This document shows, in pieces, positions 1 through 8,884 of a stretch of DNA of 26,908 bases. The stretch lies in NCBI GenBank assembly GCA_023404495.1, contig JAEYBE010000032.1, positions 1 through 26,908 on the forward strand, given 5' to 3'. A program made the position numbers and the translations under genes. The DNA comes from Actinomycetes bacterium. Its GTDB lineage: Bacteria > Actinomycetota > Thermoleophilia > Solirubrobacterales > JACPNS01. Within the stretch, counting starts at the first letter, position 1, and each line of letters starts with the position of its first letter. The notes beneath the pieces were generated by a model. It saw only the letters and a list, made by a program, of their open reading frames with translations. It did no database searches and was not told the origin of the DNA.

Positions 1-423
1 AACGGATACCAAGCGGCAGGCGCAGCGCCACTGGTCGAGGGCGCGCCGGTGGCAAACCCCGAGACGGTCGCTTCGGCGATCCGCATCGGCAACCCGGCGC
101 GCTGGGAAGAGGCGATGGCCGCGATCACCGAGTCGCACGGCGCGGTTCGCGCCGTGACCGATGCCGAAATTCTCGACGCCTACAAGTGGCTCCCGGCGAA
201 CGAAGGCGTCTTCTGCGAGCCGGCGTCGGCAGCGTCGGTCGCCGGCCTGCTCAAGAACGGCGTCTCGGATGCCGCACGCGCGGGCGCCGGCGGTCGGCCC
301 AAGGTCGTCTGCGTGCTGACGGGAAATGGCCTCAAGGATCCGGATACGGCGTTCGACAACGTCGGCTCGGTGATCCCGTGCGAGCCGGAGATGAGCCAGC
401 TCGAAAAGGCAGTGCTCGGCTGA
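1..423 (+). CDS. thrC: Threonine synthase, C-terminal part (5' end outside the window)
   Basis: The frame is open from the first base and ends at TGA 421-423, so about 140 C-terminal residues are visible. Threonine synthase is a PLP enzyme that converts O-phosphohomoserine to threonine and phosphate in the cytoplasm. The visible part begins NGYQAAGAAPLVEGAPV and continues with PETVASAIRIGNPARW, which matches the late conserved region of the family ('G..AAG..P', 'T.A.AIRIGNP..W'). The segment FCEPASAASVAGLL followed by VCVLTGNGLKDP (about residues 73-116 of the visible part) is the typical family C-terminus. The GTG at 49 is an internal Val codon, not a start. The stop overlaps the thrB start by one base (TGATG), so the two genes are probably translationally coupled in a threonine operon whose upstream part is outside the window. 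Confidence 0.93.
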   Translation, partial: NGYQAAGAAPLVEGAPVANPETVASAIRIGNPARWEEAMAAITESHGAVRAVTDAEILDAYKWLPANEGVFCEPASAASVAGLLKNGVSDAARAGAGGRPKVVCVLTGNGLKDPDTAFDNVGSVIPCEPEMSQLEKAVLG

Positions 424-1280
424 TGAATCGCCGCCGGGTGATCAAGGTTCCGGCCAGCAGCGCCAACCTCGGCCCGGGCTTCGATGTTCTGGCCGGGGCG
501 CTCTCCCTGACGCTCACGGTCGAGGTGGAGGAGACGGGCAGCTTCGCCGTCGAGACCGACCTTGACGTCTCGCGCGGCAAGGACAACCTGATCGTCCGCG
601 CCTTCGAGAGCCTGCACAGCGCCGACGACTTCACGTTTCGCGTCTCTTCGGAGATCCCGCTGACGGGCGGACTGGGTTCCTCTGCGTCGGCGATCCTCGC
701 CGGCGTTGCCGCGGCCGACCACATCTTCGAGCTCGGCGCCGACCTCTTCGCGCAGGCGGTGCAGATCGAGGGTCATCCCGACAACGTTGCCGCCTCGCTG
801 CAGGGCGGGTTTGTGGTCTGCGCCGGCGGTGCGGTGACGCGGATCGAGCCCCCGGCAGGGCTTGAGGCAATCATCGCGCTGCCTCCGCCGGGCGAGCCGG
901 TGCCGACGGAGGCCGCGCGCGCGGCGCTGCCGCCCGAGATTCCGATCGGCGAGGCGGTCGATTCGATCGGCAACGCCGCGAACGTCGTGCTCGGGCTTGA
1001 GCGCGGCGACTTCGACCTGCTGGCACTCGGTTTGACCGACGTCCTCCACGAACCGCGCCGCGCGCATCTGTACCCGGAATCGGCAGCGCTCGTCCAGGCC
1101 GCACGAGGTCTCGGCGCGATCGGCGCAACGATCAGCGGCGCCGGACCGACGGTGCTGATCTGGACCAACTGGGAAGAAACCGGCAACGTCCTCGCCGCCG
1201 TCCAGGACACCGTAAGCGACGGCTGGACCCTCCGCCGAACCCCATTCACCCCCCAAGGCCTGGACGTAGCCGAACTCTAA
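423..1280 (+). CDS. thrB: Homoserine kinase
   Basis: This encodes 285 residues of a GHMP-family kinase that phosphorylates L-homoserine with ATP, the step before threonine synthase. The N-terminal VPASSANLGPGFDVLAGAL (about residues 8-26) is the family's substrate-side motif. The GHMP ATP-binding loop is PLTGGLGSSASAILAG (about residues 79-94). GHPDNVAASLQGGFVV (about 117-132) and the C-terminal GAIGATISGAGPTVL (about 234-248) are further ThrB signatures. The ATG at 423 was chosen because it overlaps the thrC stop and places the conserved motif near residue 8; the reading frame is open upstream, but that part has no homology-like sequence. The length is slightly below the common 290-320 residues. 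A nested-hairpin terminator directly follows, so thrB is probably the last gene of the operon. Confidence 0.95.
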   Translation: MNRRRVIKVPASSANLGPGFDVLAGALSLTLTVEVEETGSFAVETDLDVSRGKDNLIVRAFESLHSADDFTFRVSSEIPLTGGLGSSASAILAGVAAADHIFELGADLFAQAVQIEGHPDNVAASLQGGFVVCAGGAVTRIEPPAGLEAIIALPPPGEPVPTEAARAALPPEIPIGEAVDSIGNAANVVLGLERGDFDLLALGLTDVLHEPRRAHLYPESAALVQAARGLGAIGATISGAGPTVLIWTNWEETGNVLAAVQDTVSDGWTLRRTPFTPQGLDVAEL

Positions 1281-1347
1281 AAACCCGCAATTTCCGCGCC
1301 TGGCCTCACACCAGGTGTGAGGCCAAGTACGCAATTTGCGGGTTTTT
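1279..1347 (+). terminator. Nested double inverted repeat, terminator after thrB
   Basis: The outer arms AAAAACCCGCAA (1279-1290) and TTGCGGGTTTTT (1336-1347) are perfectly complementary. Between them lies a second perfect inverted repeat, TGGCCTCACACC (1301-1312) and GGTGTGAGGCCA (1314-1325). The outer right arm ends in a T run, as in an intrinsic terminator, and the left arm supplies T's on the opposite strand, so it could work in both directions. The left arm begins inside the thrB stop codon. Confidence 0.8.
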
Positions 1348-1499
1348 GGACGAATTCGTCACTTTGGGCGGAACGCGCGTGACCCTTCGCAGTCTGTAAA
1401 CTGCAGCTTCGCTCGGCGGCGCGGCCATCCGGTCGTAAGCAGTCGATTCACCCCGCACGCGCGCCCTCTCGAAGCAAGGCGCGGTCCCGAGGAGAGAGC

Positions 1500-4400
1500 A
1501 TGAACTACGAGATTGACCGATCCAAGTCGGTCTGGCACGCGGAATTCGCCAGAACCGAAGAGACCGTTCCAAACCCGAGCGCCCCGCGTTTCGACCATCG
1601 CGCCGACTATGCGCCCCTGAGGCCGCCGGCATCGGTCGAGGACAAGGACGCCTGTGCTCTCTACTCGTCTGTCCGCAAGGACGGCAAGCCCTCACACGAG
1701 CCGATCCCGCTGGCGCTTGACGCGCTCGGCCAGATGCTCCACCGCGCCGGAAACATCGACGGTGAAGGCGACGGCTGCGGCGTGCAGATCGACATCCCGC
1801 GCAAGATCTGGGCCGAAGAGGTCCGCACCGATGGCCACGCGCCCGACCTCGCGCTCGACGAGAAGTTCGCTGTCGCGCACATCTTTGTTCCGCGCCACGC
1901 CGACGTCAAGCAGATCCAGCACGACGCGCTTGAGTTGATGAGCAACGCCGGCTTCCGCGCGCTCGCGCAGCGCGAGGGCGTGGTCGACAGCTCGGCGCTT
2001 GGCCCGACGGCCCGCGAAGAGGAGCCGGTCTTCTGGCAGATCGGCGGTCTGATCGACGGCAAGCGCGCTTGCTTTGACCTGACGATCGAGCTTGAGAAGG
2101 CGTTCGATGTCCACGTTGCGAGCTTCAGTCACAGCAACGTCGTCTACAAGGTGATGGGCGCCCCGGCCGCGCTCGGCAAGTACTTCCCGGACCTGATGGA
2201 CGAGCGCCTCGAGACCGTCTTCGTGCTCGGCCACAACCGCTATTCCACCAACACCTGGCCGACCTTCAAGCGCGTGCAGCCCTTCAGCGTGATCGGCCAC
2301 AACGGCGAGATCAACACGATCGTGCAGCTGCGCGAAGAGGCCAAGCTGCTGGGCGTGCCGATCCACGACGACGGCTCGGACTCACAGGACTTCAACCGCA
2401 CGGTCGCCACACTGATCCAGCGCGACGGCGTCTCGCTAATCGAGGCGATGGAGATGGTGCTCCCGCCGATCGTCAACGAGATCAAGGACCTGCGCGAGGA
2501 GCTCCAGCACTTCTACATGTACCTGCGCCAGGTATTTGGCCCCTTCACCCAGGGTCCCGTGGCGCTGATCAGCCGTGACGGCAATGAGAGCGTCTTCTCG
2601 ACCGACGCACTGGGCCTGCGCCCGCTCTGGATCGTCGAGACCGTCGACGACTTCATCTTCTCCTCAGAGCCCGGCGTCGCTCCGGTCGCGGATGTCGTCT
2701 CTCAGCCCAAGCCCTTCGCGCCGGGCGAGAAGATCGGCGTCGTCGTAACGCCCGGCAAGGAAGCGCGCCTGCTGGCGCACGACGAGATCCAGACGCTCGC
2801 TTTCAAGCGCTGGAAGGAGCGCATCGGGATCAGCGAGTTCCCGCGCTACGACACCGCGCTGTTGACTGGTGGCCCGGCCGAAGGTCCGGAGATCCCGGGC
2901 TACGCCCACGCCGGCCCATCTGAGCCGGTCAAGGTGACCGACCACGTGCTCGGCGGCTTTGGCTGGCAGCGCGACGACATGAAGCTGATCCAGCAGATGG
3001 CCAGCAACGGCGCCGAGCCGATCGGCTCACTGGGATATGACGGCCCGCTGGCCGCGCTCAGCCCCGAGCGCCAGAACATCGCCGACTACTTCAAGGAGAC
3101 TGTCGCGGTCGTCACCAACCCGGCAATCGACCGCGAACGTGAGATCGAGCACTTTTCCTGCCGCACGGTCTTCGGCGAGCGCCCCAGCCCCACCGCGGCG
3201 ACTGAGAAGGCGACCACGGTCGAGCTGTCTTTCCCGATCGTGCTGGGCGGCCACCACGGCATGGCGCCGCTGGACGCTGAGACCTTGCGCGGAATCGCCC
3301 GCGAGCACAAGACCTACCTGCTCGAGGACCTCTGGGAGGCATTCCCGGAGAAGCGCAGCGCGGTGCTCGACATCGCCTGCCTCGAGTCCGAGAACACCAA
3401 GGGCGCGATCGAGCGCTTGAAGCACGAGGCCGTCGACCTGGTGCGCGCAGGCGCCGAGCTGATCATCCTCTCTGACCGCACGGTCTATGAGGGCGACCGC
3501 CGCTACATCGACCCGCACCTGGTGACCAGCGCGATCGACTCTGCACTCAAGACCGCAAAGCTTGAGCCGGGCGAGATCAACCTGCGCCGTCGCACCAGCC
3601 TGCTGCTGCGCAGCGGCGCAATTCGCAACGTCCACGACGTGATGATCGCCCTGGGCCTTGGCGCCGACGGCGTCTGCCCCTACGTGATGCTGGAGGTCGC
3701 CTGCGTCGACGACTACGAGGCCGACTACAACAACCTCTGCAGTGCTCTGCGCAAGGGCATGGAGAAGGTCATCTCGACGATCGGCATCCACGAGATCCGC
3801 GGCTACGCGCGCCAGTTCTCGGCGATCGGTCTGAAGCCGGAGATCGCCGAGATCCTCGGCTCGAAGAGCTACTTCGGCAGCGACAACGGCGGCCTCGGCT
3901 TTGCCGAGCTCGACGCCGATGGCGACGAGCGCAAGCGCATCCTCGCCGAGGAAGAGGTCTCAAAGCCGGCCAAGACCTTCCACTTCTACCCGAAGGTCTG
4001 GAAGGCCGCAAACGCCGTCGCAAACCAGCGCAGCGAGTACGCCGAGTACAGCCAGAAGGTGCGCGAGCTTGAGGCCGCAAACCCGATCAGCCTGCGGCAC
4101 ATCATGGATGTCAAATCCGACCGCGACCCGATCCCGGTCGAGAACGTCTCGGCGGCCGTCGGCCACCACGACTATCCGATCGTGATCGCCTCGATGAGCT
4201 TCGGCTCTCAGAGCGAGACCGCGTTCCGCGCGTATGCGGAGGCTGCCAAGCAGATCAACATCCTCTCGGTCAACGGCGAGGGCGGCGAGCCGCACGACAT
4301 GATCGGCAAGTACCCCAAGCACCGCGGCCAGCAGGTCGCCTCCGGGCGCTTTGGTGTGACCGCCGATCTCCTGAACAGCTCGTACCTGCTGGAGATCAAG

Positions 4401-6218
4401 ATCGGCCAGGGCGCAAAGCCCGGCGAGGGCGGACATCTGCCGGCCAGGAAGGTCACCGAGAAGGTCGCCGCCGCGCGTAACGCGACCACCGGCACCGACC
4501 TGATCAGCCCGTCAAACAACCACGACCTCTACTCGATCGAAGACCTGGCGGAGCTGATCGACGAGCTCAAGACCGCCAACCCCGACGCCCGCGTCGCGGT
4601 CAAGGTGCCCGTCGTGCCGAACATCGGCACGATCGGCGTCGGCATCGCAAAGGCGGGCGCGGACATCATCACGCTCTCCGGTTTTGAGGGTGGCACGGGC
4701 GCCGCGCGCGCCCACGCGCTCCGGCACGTGGGCTTGCCGAGCGACATCGGCACCCGGGCCGTCCACCAGGCGCTGATGGAGGCCGGGATCCGCAACCGCG
4801 TGGAGATCTGGGCCGACGGCGGCTACCGCCACGGCTGGGACATCGTCAAGCTGCACTGCCTTGGTGCCAACCGCGTTGGCTTCGGCACTTTGGCGATGGT
4901 CAGCCTCGGCTGCACGATCTGCCGCGGCTGTCAGCTCGACACCTGCCACGTCGGCATCGCCACGCAGATCGAGACCGTCGAAGAAGCGGAGCAGCACGGC
5001 CTGAAGAAGTTCACGCCGCAGGTGCTCGAGCCGGCGGTCGAGGCCTGTGCCACGTTCTTCAAGGGCATCGGCGAGGAGGTCCGTGAGATCACCGCGCAAC
5101 TCGGATTTGAGAACGCGCAGGACCTCGTCGGACGCTCAGATCTGCTCGTGCAATCTGCCTCTGCCGACAAGGTCGATCTTGCCGAGCTGATCAGCCCGCT
5201 CGAGGAGTACCTCGATCTGACGCCGCTGGACCTGCCGGTTGAGGCAACCGCTGATGAGCGCGCGGAGGCCGGCATCATTGTCAGCCGCCCGATCATGCTC
5301 CCTGAGAAGGAAGCGTCCAAGACTCTGGCCGCGCTTGTGCCGGACATCTGCGGCGGCCCGGCCCGCGCAGGGGGCGATCCTGTGTCGTACGAGTATCCGC
5401 GTTCAACAAACGCCAACGACCGCGTGCTCGGCACCGAGCTCGCCGGCGGGATCTCGCGCGAGCGAATCTTCGGCGACGGCCCCGAACCGACCGACGCGCC
5501 GCTGGTCAATGTCAAGTTCAACCACGGCTCTGTGGCCGGCGGCGGACTTGGCGCGTTCAACGTCTACGGCGTCGACATCGACGTGCAGGGCGGCGCGCAG
5601 GACGGTGTCGGCAAATGCATGCTCGGTGGCCAGATTAGCGTCTTGAAGGGCGTGAACCGTTTCGGCAAGCGCGTCAACGGCTCGGTTGGCAAGTCCTTTG
5701 CCTACGGCGCCCAGCGCGGGCGACTGTTTGTGCAGGGCGACGCAGACTCGCGCTGCGGAATCCGCCTCTCGGGTGCCGACGTCGTGATCGGCGGCGAGCC
5801 CGAGCAGCCGATTGACGACTCCAAGGGCTGCCTTGCCGATCGCGCCAACATCAAGGGCTTCGCGTTTGAGTACATGACCGACGGTCGCGCCGTTGTGCTG
5901 GGAGACCCCGGTCCCTGGGCCTGCGCCGGCATGACCGGCGGGCGCATCTACATGCGCCGCTGGGAAGAGATGGGTCTGACCAAGGAGGCGCTCACCCGCC
6001 GCCTGGGCAAGGGCGCAAAGGCCGTGATCCAGGAGATCGACCCGGAGGGCATGCTCGACATTCAGGAGATTCTCGAGGCGTACGCGGGCGAGCTGCGCGA
6101 GAGCGGCCAGGCCGACGAGGCCGACCGCATTCTCGGGCTGGCCGCCAACGCCGGCGAGAACTTCTACATGTGCGTGCCCGAGCGCGAGCAGGCCGACCCG
6201 TCGATTTCGACCGAGTAG
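1500..6218 (+). CDS. gltB: Glutamate synthase (GOGAT), large subunit
   Basis: This 1572-residue protein has the full GltB layout. It makes glutamate from glutamine and 2-oxoglutarate, passing ammonia between sites through an internal tunnel. Domains in order: a propeptide of about 51 residues; class II glutamine amidotransferase from catalytic Cys52 (KDACALYSSV) with RYSTNTWPTF and GHNGEINTI, to about 425; central domain about 480-790; FMN-binding synthase domain about 830-1215 (IASMSFGSQSETAFRAY near 896-912, LSGFEGGTGAARAHALRH); and GXGXG beta-helix about 1290-1530. The 3Fe-4S ligands fit C-x5-C-x4-C at Cys1138, Cys1144 and Cys1149 (GCTICRGCQLDTC). ATG 1500 follows a strong GAGGAGAG ribosome site. 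The nucleophile context is CALYSS rather than the usual CGVGF, and the FMN domain reads ISPSNNHDLYS rather than ISPPPHHDIYS, so this is a divergent clade. No gltD (NADPH-oxidising small subunit) is adjacent; the partner may lie elsewhere or be ferredoxin. Confidence 0.95.
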   Translation: MNYEIDRSKSVWHAEFARTEETVPNPSAPRFDHRADYAPLRPPASVEDKDACALYSSVRKDGKPSHEPIPLALDALGQMLHRAGNIDGEGDGCGVQIDIPRKIWAEEVRTDGHAPDLALDEKFAVAHIFVPRHADVKQIQHDALELMSNAGFRALAQREGVVDSSALGPTAREEEPVFWQIGGLIDGKRACFDLTIELEKAFDVHVASFSHSNVVYKVMGAPAALGKYFPDLMDERLETVFVLGHNRYSTNTWPTFKRVQPFSVIGHNGEINTIVQLREEAKLLGVPIHDDGSDSQDFNRTVATLIQRDGVSLIEAMEMVLPPIVNEIKDLREELQHFYMYLRQVFGPFTQGPVALISRDGNESVFSTDALGLRPLWIVETVDDFIFSSEPGVAPVADVVSQPKPFAPGEKIGVVVTPGKEARLLAHDEIQTLAFKRWKERIGISEFPRYDTALLTGGPAEGPEIPGYAHAGPSEPVKVTDHVLGGFGWQRDDMKLIQQMASNGAEPIGSLGYDGPLAALSPERQNIADYFKETVAVVTNPAIDREREIEHFSCRTVFGERPSPTAATEKATTVELSFPIVLGGHHGMAPLDAETLRGIAREHKTYLLEDLWEAFPEKRSAVLDIACLESENTKGAIERLKHEAVDLVRAGAELIILSDRTVYEGDRRYIDPHLVTSAIDSALKTAKLEPGEINLRRRTSLLLRSGAIRNVHDVMIALGLGADGVCPYVMLEVACVDDYEADYNNLCSALRKGMEKVISTIGIHEIRGYARQFSAIGLKPEIAEILGSKSYFGSDNGGLGFAELDADGDERKRILAEEEVSKPAKTFHFYPKVWKAANAVANQRSEYAEYSQKVRELEAANPISLRHIMDVKSDRDPIPVENVSAAVGHHDYPIVIASMSFGSQSETAFRAYAEAAKQINILSVNGEGGEPHDMIGKYPKHRGQQVASGRFGVTADLLNSSYLLEIKIGQGAKPGEGGHLPARKVTEKVAAARNATTGTDLISPSNNHDLYSIEDLAELIDELKTANPDARVAVKVPVVPNIGTIGVGIAKAGADIITLSGFEGGTGAARAHALRHVGLPSDIGTRAVHQALMEAGIRNRVEIWADGGYRHGWDIVKLHCLGANRVGFGTLAMVSLGCTICRGCQLDTCHVGIATQIETVEEAEQHGLKKFTPQVLEPAVEACATFFKGIGEEVREITAQLGFENAQDLVGRSDLLVQSASADKVDLAELISPLEEYLDLTPLDLPVEATADERAEAGIIVSRPIMLPEKEASKTLAALVPDICGGPARAGGDPVSYEYPRSTNANDRVLGTELAGGISRERIFGDGPEPTDAPLVNVKFNHGSVAGGGLGAFNVYGVDIDVQGGAQDGVGKCMLGGQISVLKGVNRFGKRVNGSVGKSFAYGAQRGRLFVQGDADSRCGIRLSGADVVIGGEPEQPIDDSKGCLADRANIKGFAFEYMTDGRAVVLGDPGPWACAGMTGGRIYMRRWEEMGLTKEALTRRLGKGAKAVIQEIDPEGMLDIQEILEAYAGELRESGQADEADRILGLAANAGENFYMCVPEREQADPSISTE

Positions 6219-6239
6219 CGCTGGAGTAGGCTCAAACGC

Positions 6240-6758
6240 ATGCGTTCAGCGCAGGCCAAGATCACGATCGACCGCTCGCCCGAGGAAGTCTTTGCGTACC
6301 TCAACGACTACGCCTCGCGGCCGGAGTTCGCTCCGCTGATCTATCGCGACCTGCGCCTGGCGCGGGTCGAGAGCGCCGGCGAGGGCGCGGGCGGACGCTT
6401 TCGTCTGCACCGCAAGCTGCGCGACCGCTACGCGGGGACCACAGTGACCGAGTCGCGAGCGCCCGAGCGCATCCTCGAAGAGGGATCGACCGGTCGCGGG
6501 GGACGCGTGCAGATGGCCGCAGAGCTGCTGCTCGAGGAGCTCCCGGGTGGGGGCACACGCCTGCACTGGATCATCGAGACTTACCCGCTCAACCCGGCCG
6601 ACCGGATTCGTGAATTCGGCATGCGACGTCAGATCAAGCGCCGCATGAAGAGCTCTCTGCGGCGCCTGCGCAGCATCCTTGAGGGCGCGCCGGACGCGGT
6701 CCCGGGCGAGCGTCCGACGGTCGGCGGGCTCGACCGCTTCTACGTGCCGAACCCGTAA
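6240..6758 (+). CDS. SRPBCC-fold (polyketide cyclase/dehydrase-like) protein
   Basis: This 172-residue protein has a START/SRPBCC ligand-binding pattern. The N-terminal strand and helix AKITIDRSPEEVFAYLNDY (about residues 6-24) match the family hallmark '(I)..(S/P)(P)E.VF.Y..D'. Basic beta-strands follow (GGRFRLHRKLRDRYAGTTV), then WIIETYPLNPADRI and an Arg/Lys-rich helix (RRQIKRRMKSSLRRLRSIL, about 130-148). Such proteins bind hydrophobic ligands or act as cyclases; the substrate cannot be told from sequence. It lies 21 nt after gltB, so co-transcription is possible, but TAGGCT (6227-6232) lies only 7 nt before the ATG and could instead be the -10 of a leaderless transcript. A GGAG at 6223 is far (about 13 nt) for a Shine-Dalgarno. 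The fold is fairly secure, the function is not. Confidence 0.75.
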   Translation: MRSAQAKITIDRSPEEVFAYLNDYASRPEFAPLIYRDLRLARVESAGEGAGGRFRLHRKLRDRYAGTTVTESRAPERILEEGSTGRGGRVQMAAELLLEELPGGGTRLHWIIETYPLNPADRIREFGMRRQIKRRMKSSLRRLRSILEGAPDAVPGERPTVGGLDRFYVPNP

Positions 6759-6772
6759 GCGACGATCGTCAC

Positions 6773-6799
6773 TTGGCCGCCCGATCCACTTACTAGACT
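6773..6799 (+). promoter_or_regulatory. Possible promoter for the 6810 lipoprotein gene
   Basis: TTGGCC (6773-6778) and TAGACT (6794-6799) are separated by 15 nt, with the -10-like element 10 nt upstream of ATG 6810. No Shine-Dalgarno is visible between them, so the transcript may be leaderless or nearly so. The -35 match and the spacing are weak. Confidence 0.3.
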
Positions 6800-6809
6800 T
6801 CCGCGCCGC

Positions 6810-7385
6810 ATGGAGCATTCCCCGTCAAGCTCGCGCCTCAAGCAGGCCGTAATCCGTCTCGCCGGCCTCGCCGCGATCCTCGCGATCGCCGTCTCGGCCA
6901 GCGGCTGCGACAAAGAGGTTCAGGCCCTTGAAGCCAAGGAGGGGACGCGCGTCTACGTCGACAACCTCTTCTACCAGGTGCAGATCTCGCGCCAGCTCAA
7001 CCCGAAGGATGTCGAGGACGAGTACTACTTGCTCGAGCAGCCCGCTCCGGCCAAGGGCGACTCCTACTTCGGCGTGTTCATGCGCGTCGACAACGAGACC
7101 CACGACGGCCGCGTGCTGCCGATCGACACGGATCGCATGAAGATCACGACGGCCGCAGGCGAGGTCTACCGCCCGCTTGAGGTCAAGTCCCCGGGCTGGG
7201 GCTACGCCCCGGCACCGATCGGCAAGGGCGGCATGCTGCCGATCCCGAACACGCCTGCTTATGTGGGCCCGATCCGCGGCGGCCTGATCCTCTTCCGCAT
7301 TCCGCTCAGCTCGCTCGACGCGCGCCCCCTCCACCTGGAGATCAAGGGCCGCGAAGAGACCGGCAGCATCACCCTCGACGTCTGA
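6810..7385 (+). CDS. Predicted lipoprotein, possibly DUF4352-like
   Basis: This 191-residue protein has a basic N-terminus (SSRLKQAVIR), a hydrophobic stretch (LAGLAAILAIAVSA) and a lipobox SASGC with Cys33 as the likely lipidated residue, so it should be anchored outside the membrane. The mature part (VYVDNLFYQVQISRQLNP, YFGVFMRVDNETHDGRVLP, MKITTAAGEVYRPLE) resembles the extracellular Ig-like DUF4352/telokin-like domains, in which a conserved strand reads '(Y)(F/L)(V/G)V.(M/V).V.N.....'. That resemblance is pattern-based and I could not test it. The gene sits between an SRPBCC gene and a MarP-like protease gene. A perfect palindromic hairpin follows its stop by 6 nt. No catalytic motif is visible; a sensing or binding role at the envelope is only a guess. 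Confidence 0.7.
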   Translation: MEHSPSSSRLKQAVIRLAGLAAILAIAVSASGCDKEVQALEAKEGTRVYVDNLFYQVQISRQLNPKDVEDEYYLLEQPAPAKGDSYFGVFMRVDNETHDGRVLPIDTDRMKITTAAGEVYRPLEVKSPGWGYAPAPIGKGGMLPIPNTPAYVGPIRGGLILFRIPLSSLDARPLHLEIKGREETGSITLDV

Positions 7386-7391
7386 GCAAAA

Positions 7392-7411
7392 GGTGGCCCG
7401 ATCGGGCCACC
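7392..7411 (+). terminator. Perfect 20-bp palindrome, hairpin terminator candidate
   Basis: GGTGGCCC-GATC-GGGCCACC is a perfect palindrome that can form an 8-bp GC-rich stem, 6 nt after the lipoprotein stop. No T run follows on the plus strand. An AAAA precedes it, so the classic terminator form (stem plus T run) exists only for minus-strand transcription. It may be a weak terminator or a protein-binding site. Confidence 0.5.
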
Positions 7412-7469
7412 CCTGTGATTGGACGCTTGATGGCCGCAGCCGCCCGCAGCGCCGTCATCATCTAGCCCA

Positions 7470-8621
7470 ATGAGCCTGCTCGACTGGTCGATCATCGCCG
7501 GCGTTCTCGCCTTCGGAATCTGGGGATTTCGCCAGGGCGCCGTATTGGGTGTCTCTTCGCTGATCGGCTTCATCGGCGGCACGCTGGTCGGCGTCAACGT
7601 CGCGGGCAAGCTGCTGGAAAGCGGCAACGACTCGCCGTACACGCCGCTGCTCGCGTTGCTGGCCGCGCTGATCACCGGTGGGCTCCTGGCGGAGCTTGCG
7701 CTGATGATCGGCTACCGAGTGCGCGTGCGCTTCACCAGCCGCAGCGCCAACCAGGTCGACGGCGCGATCGGAGCGCTTCTGCTGGCTGCGTTCGCGGTCG
7801 GCATCGTCTGGGTCGGCGCGGCCGCGATCACGCAGTCACGCGCCAACCAGGAGCTCAGGAAGCAGATCCGCGCGTCGACGGTTATCAAGGAGATCAACGC
7901 CGTCCTGCCGCCGTCGAAGGGAATCCTCGACGCGATCTCGCGAATCGACCCGGTCCCGCAGATCAACGGACCTTCCGCCAACGTGGCGCCGCCTTCCGGC
8001 GCGCTCGCGAGCGATCCAGATGTGCAGCGCGCGGCGCAGTCAACGGTGCGCGTGCTCGGCACTGCCTGCGGATATGGCGTGGAGGGCTCGGGTTGGGTTG
8101 CGCAGGGGGGAGTGGTGGTCACCAACGCCCACGTTGTCGCCGGCGAGCTCGACACGACGGTGCAGTTGATGGGCAGCGGAACGCAGCTACGAGCACAGGC
8201 GATCTGGTTTGACCCGAAGAACGATCTGGCGATTCTCTATGCGCCGGGCCTGATCGCCCAGCCGCTGGGTCTGATCGCCAAGACCGATAAGGGCACCCCC
8301 GGCGCGATCATCGGCTATCCGCTGAATGGGCCGCTGAAGATCACCGCCGCGCGCATGGGCGCAACCAGCACGGTGATCTCCGACGACATCTACGGCAGCG
8401 GCCCCGTGACGAGACGGATGACGACGTTCCGCGGCCTGGTCAGGCACGGCAATTCCGGCGGTCCGATCGTGGATGAGAACGGCATCGTGCGCAGCACGGT
8501 CTTCGCGGCCAAGAGCGACAGCGACAACCGAAGCGGCTTTGGAGTGCCCGGTGAGCAGATCGCGGAGGCGCTTGAGCAGGCCGATGTCAATCAACCGGTC
8601 TCGACCGGCAACTGTGCATAG
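7470..8621 (+). CDS. marP: MarP-like membrane-anchored serine protease
   Basis: This 383-residue protein combines an N-terminal CvpA/colicin V-like membrane domain with a chymotrypsin-fold protease, the architecture of mycobacterial MarP (an acid- and oxidative-stress protease). About four hydrophobic helices lie at roughly residues 5-25, 27-48, 58-82 and 97-122. The protease domain starts near 190. The triad is visible: His221 (VVTNAHVVAG), Asp252 (DPKNDLAIL) and Ser329 (GNSGGPIVD). Cys200 (GTACGYG) and the penultimate Cys382 (TGNCA) correspond to the pair that, as I recall, forms a regulatory disulfide in MarP. The protease domain should face outward. The ATG at 7470 has no clear Shine-Dalgarno, so the transcript may be leaderless. 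The last 56 codons are repeated at 10057-10224 with almost only synonymous changes, so this 3' end may be of foreign or recombined origin. Confidence 0.85.
   Translation: MSLLDWSIIAGVLAFGIWGFRQGAVLGVSSLIGFIGGTLVGVNVAGKLLESGNDSPYTPLLALLAALITGGLLAELALMIGYRVRVRFTSRSANQVDGAIGALLLAAFAVGIVWVGAAAITQSRANQELRKQIRASTVIKEINAVLPPSKGILDAISRIDPVPQINGPSANVAPPSGALASDPDVQRAAQSTVRVLGTACGYGVEGSGWVAQGGVVVTNAHVVAGELDTTVQLMGSGTQLRAQAIWFDPKNDLAILYAPGLIAQPLGLIAKTDKGTPGAIIGYPLNGPLKITAARMGATSTVISDDIYGSGPVTRRMTTFRGLVRHGNSGGPIVDENGIVRSTVFAAKSDSDNRSGFGVPGEQIAEALEQADVNQPVSTGNCA
8448..8615 (+). repeat. Direct repeat, copy A (3' end of marP)
   Basis: This segment runs from the GNS motif codons of the protease to its terminal Cys codon. 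It recurs at 10057-10224 in the same orientation and reading frame. By eye there are 11 mismatches in 168 nt: nine synonymous third-base changes and one Gln/Arg codon. Similarity stops abruptly before the GNS codons and after the Cys codon. Confidence 0.95.
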
Positions 8622-8732
8622 TCCGAGCGGCGCGACCCGGGGCGAAGATTGAAATCCACCAGGTGGCACTGGATATGTGCCATGCGCGAGCACTCAGCAT
8701 CAGCCGTCGGCGACTAATAGAGCGGCAAGTTC

Positions 8733-8782
8733 ACCCAAAGCACAACATGATTCGCATCCTCATGTTGTGTTAGGTTTTGGGT
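8733..8782 (+). terminator. Bulged hairpin in the marP to 8885 spacer
   Basis: CACAACATGA (8741-8750) pairs perfectly with TCATGTTGTG (8760-8769) around a 9-nt loop. Flanking ACCCAAA (8733-8739) can pair with TTTGGGT (8776-8782) across an asymmetric bulge. The stem is AT-rich and lacks a proper T run, so it may be a weak terminator or an RNA element. A TATAGG follows directly and could be a -10, without a recognisable -35. Confidence 0.4.
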
Positions 8783-8884
8783 ATAGGGATAGAAGGTAGG
8801 TTCTTCAGCTACGGATGGATTACATCGCTCGGTGGCTTCTCAACGAAGTTCAACGGGCTTCTTGACGAAAGGAAGTACAAGTAG

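Noticed and set aside
180..1334. Long minus-strand frame opposite thrC and thrB
   Set aside because: It is antisense to two confidently identified genes and has Arg-rich, non-conserved-looking sequence.
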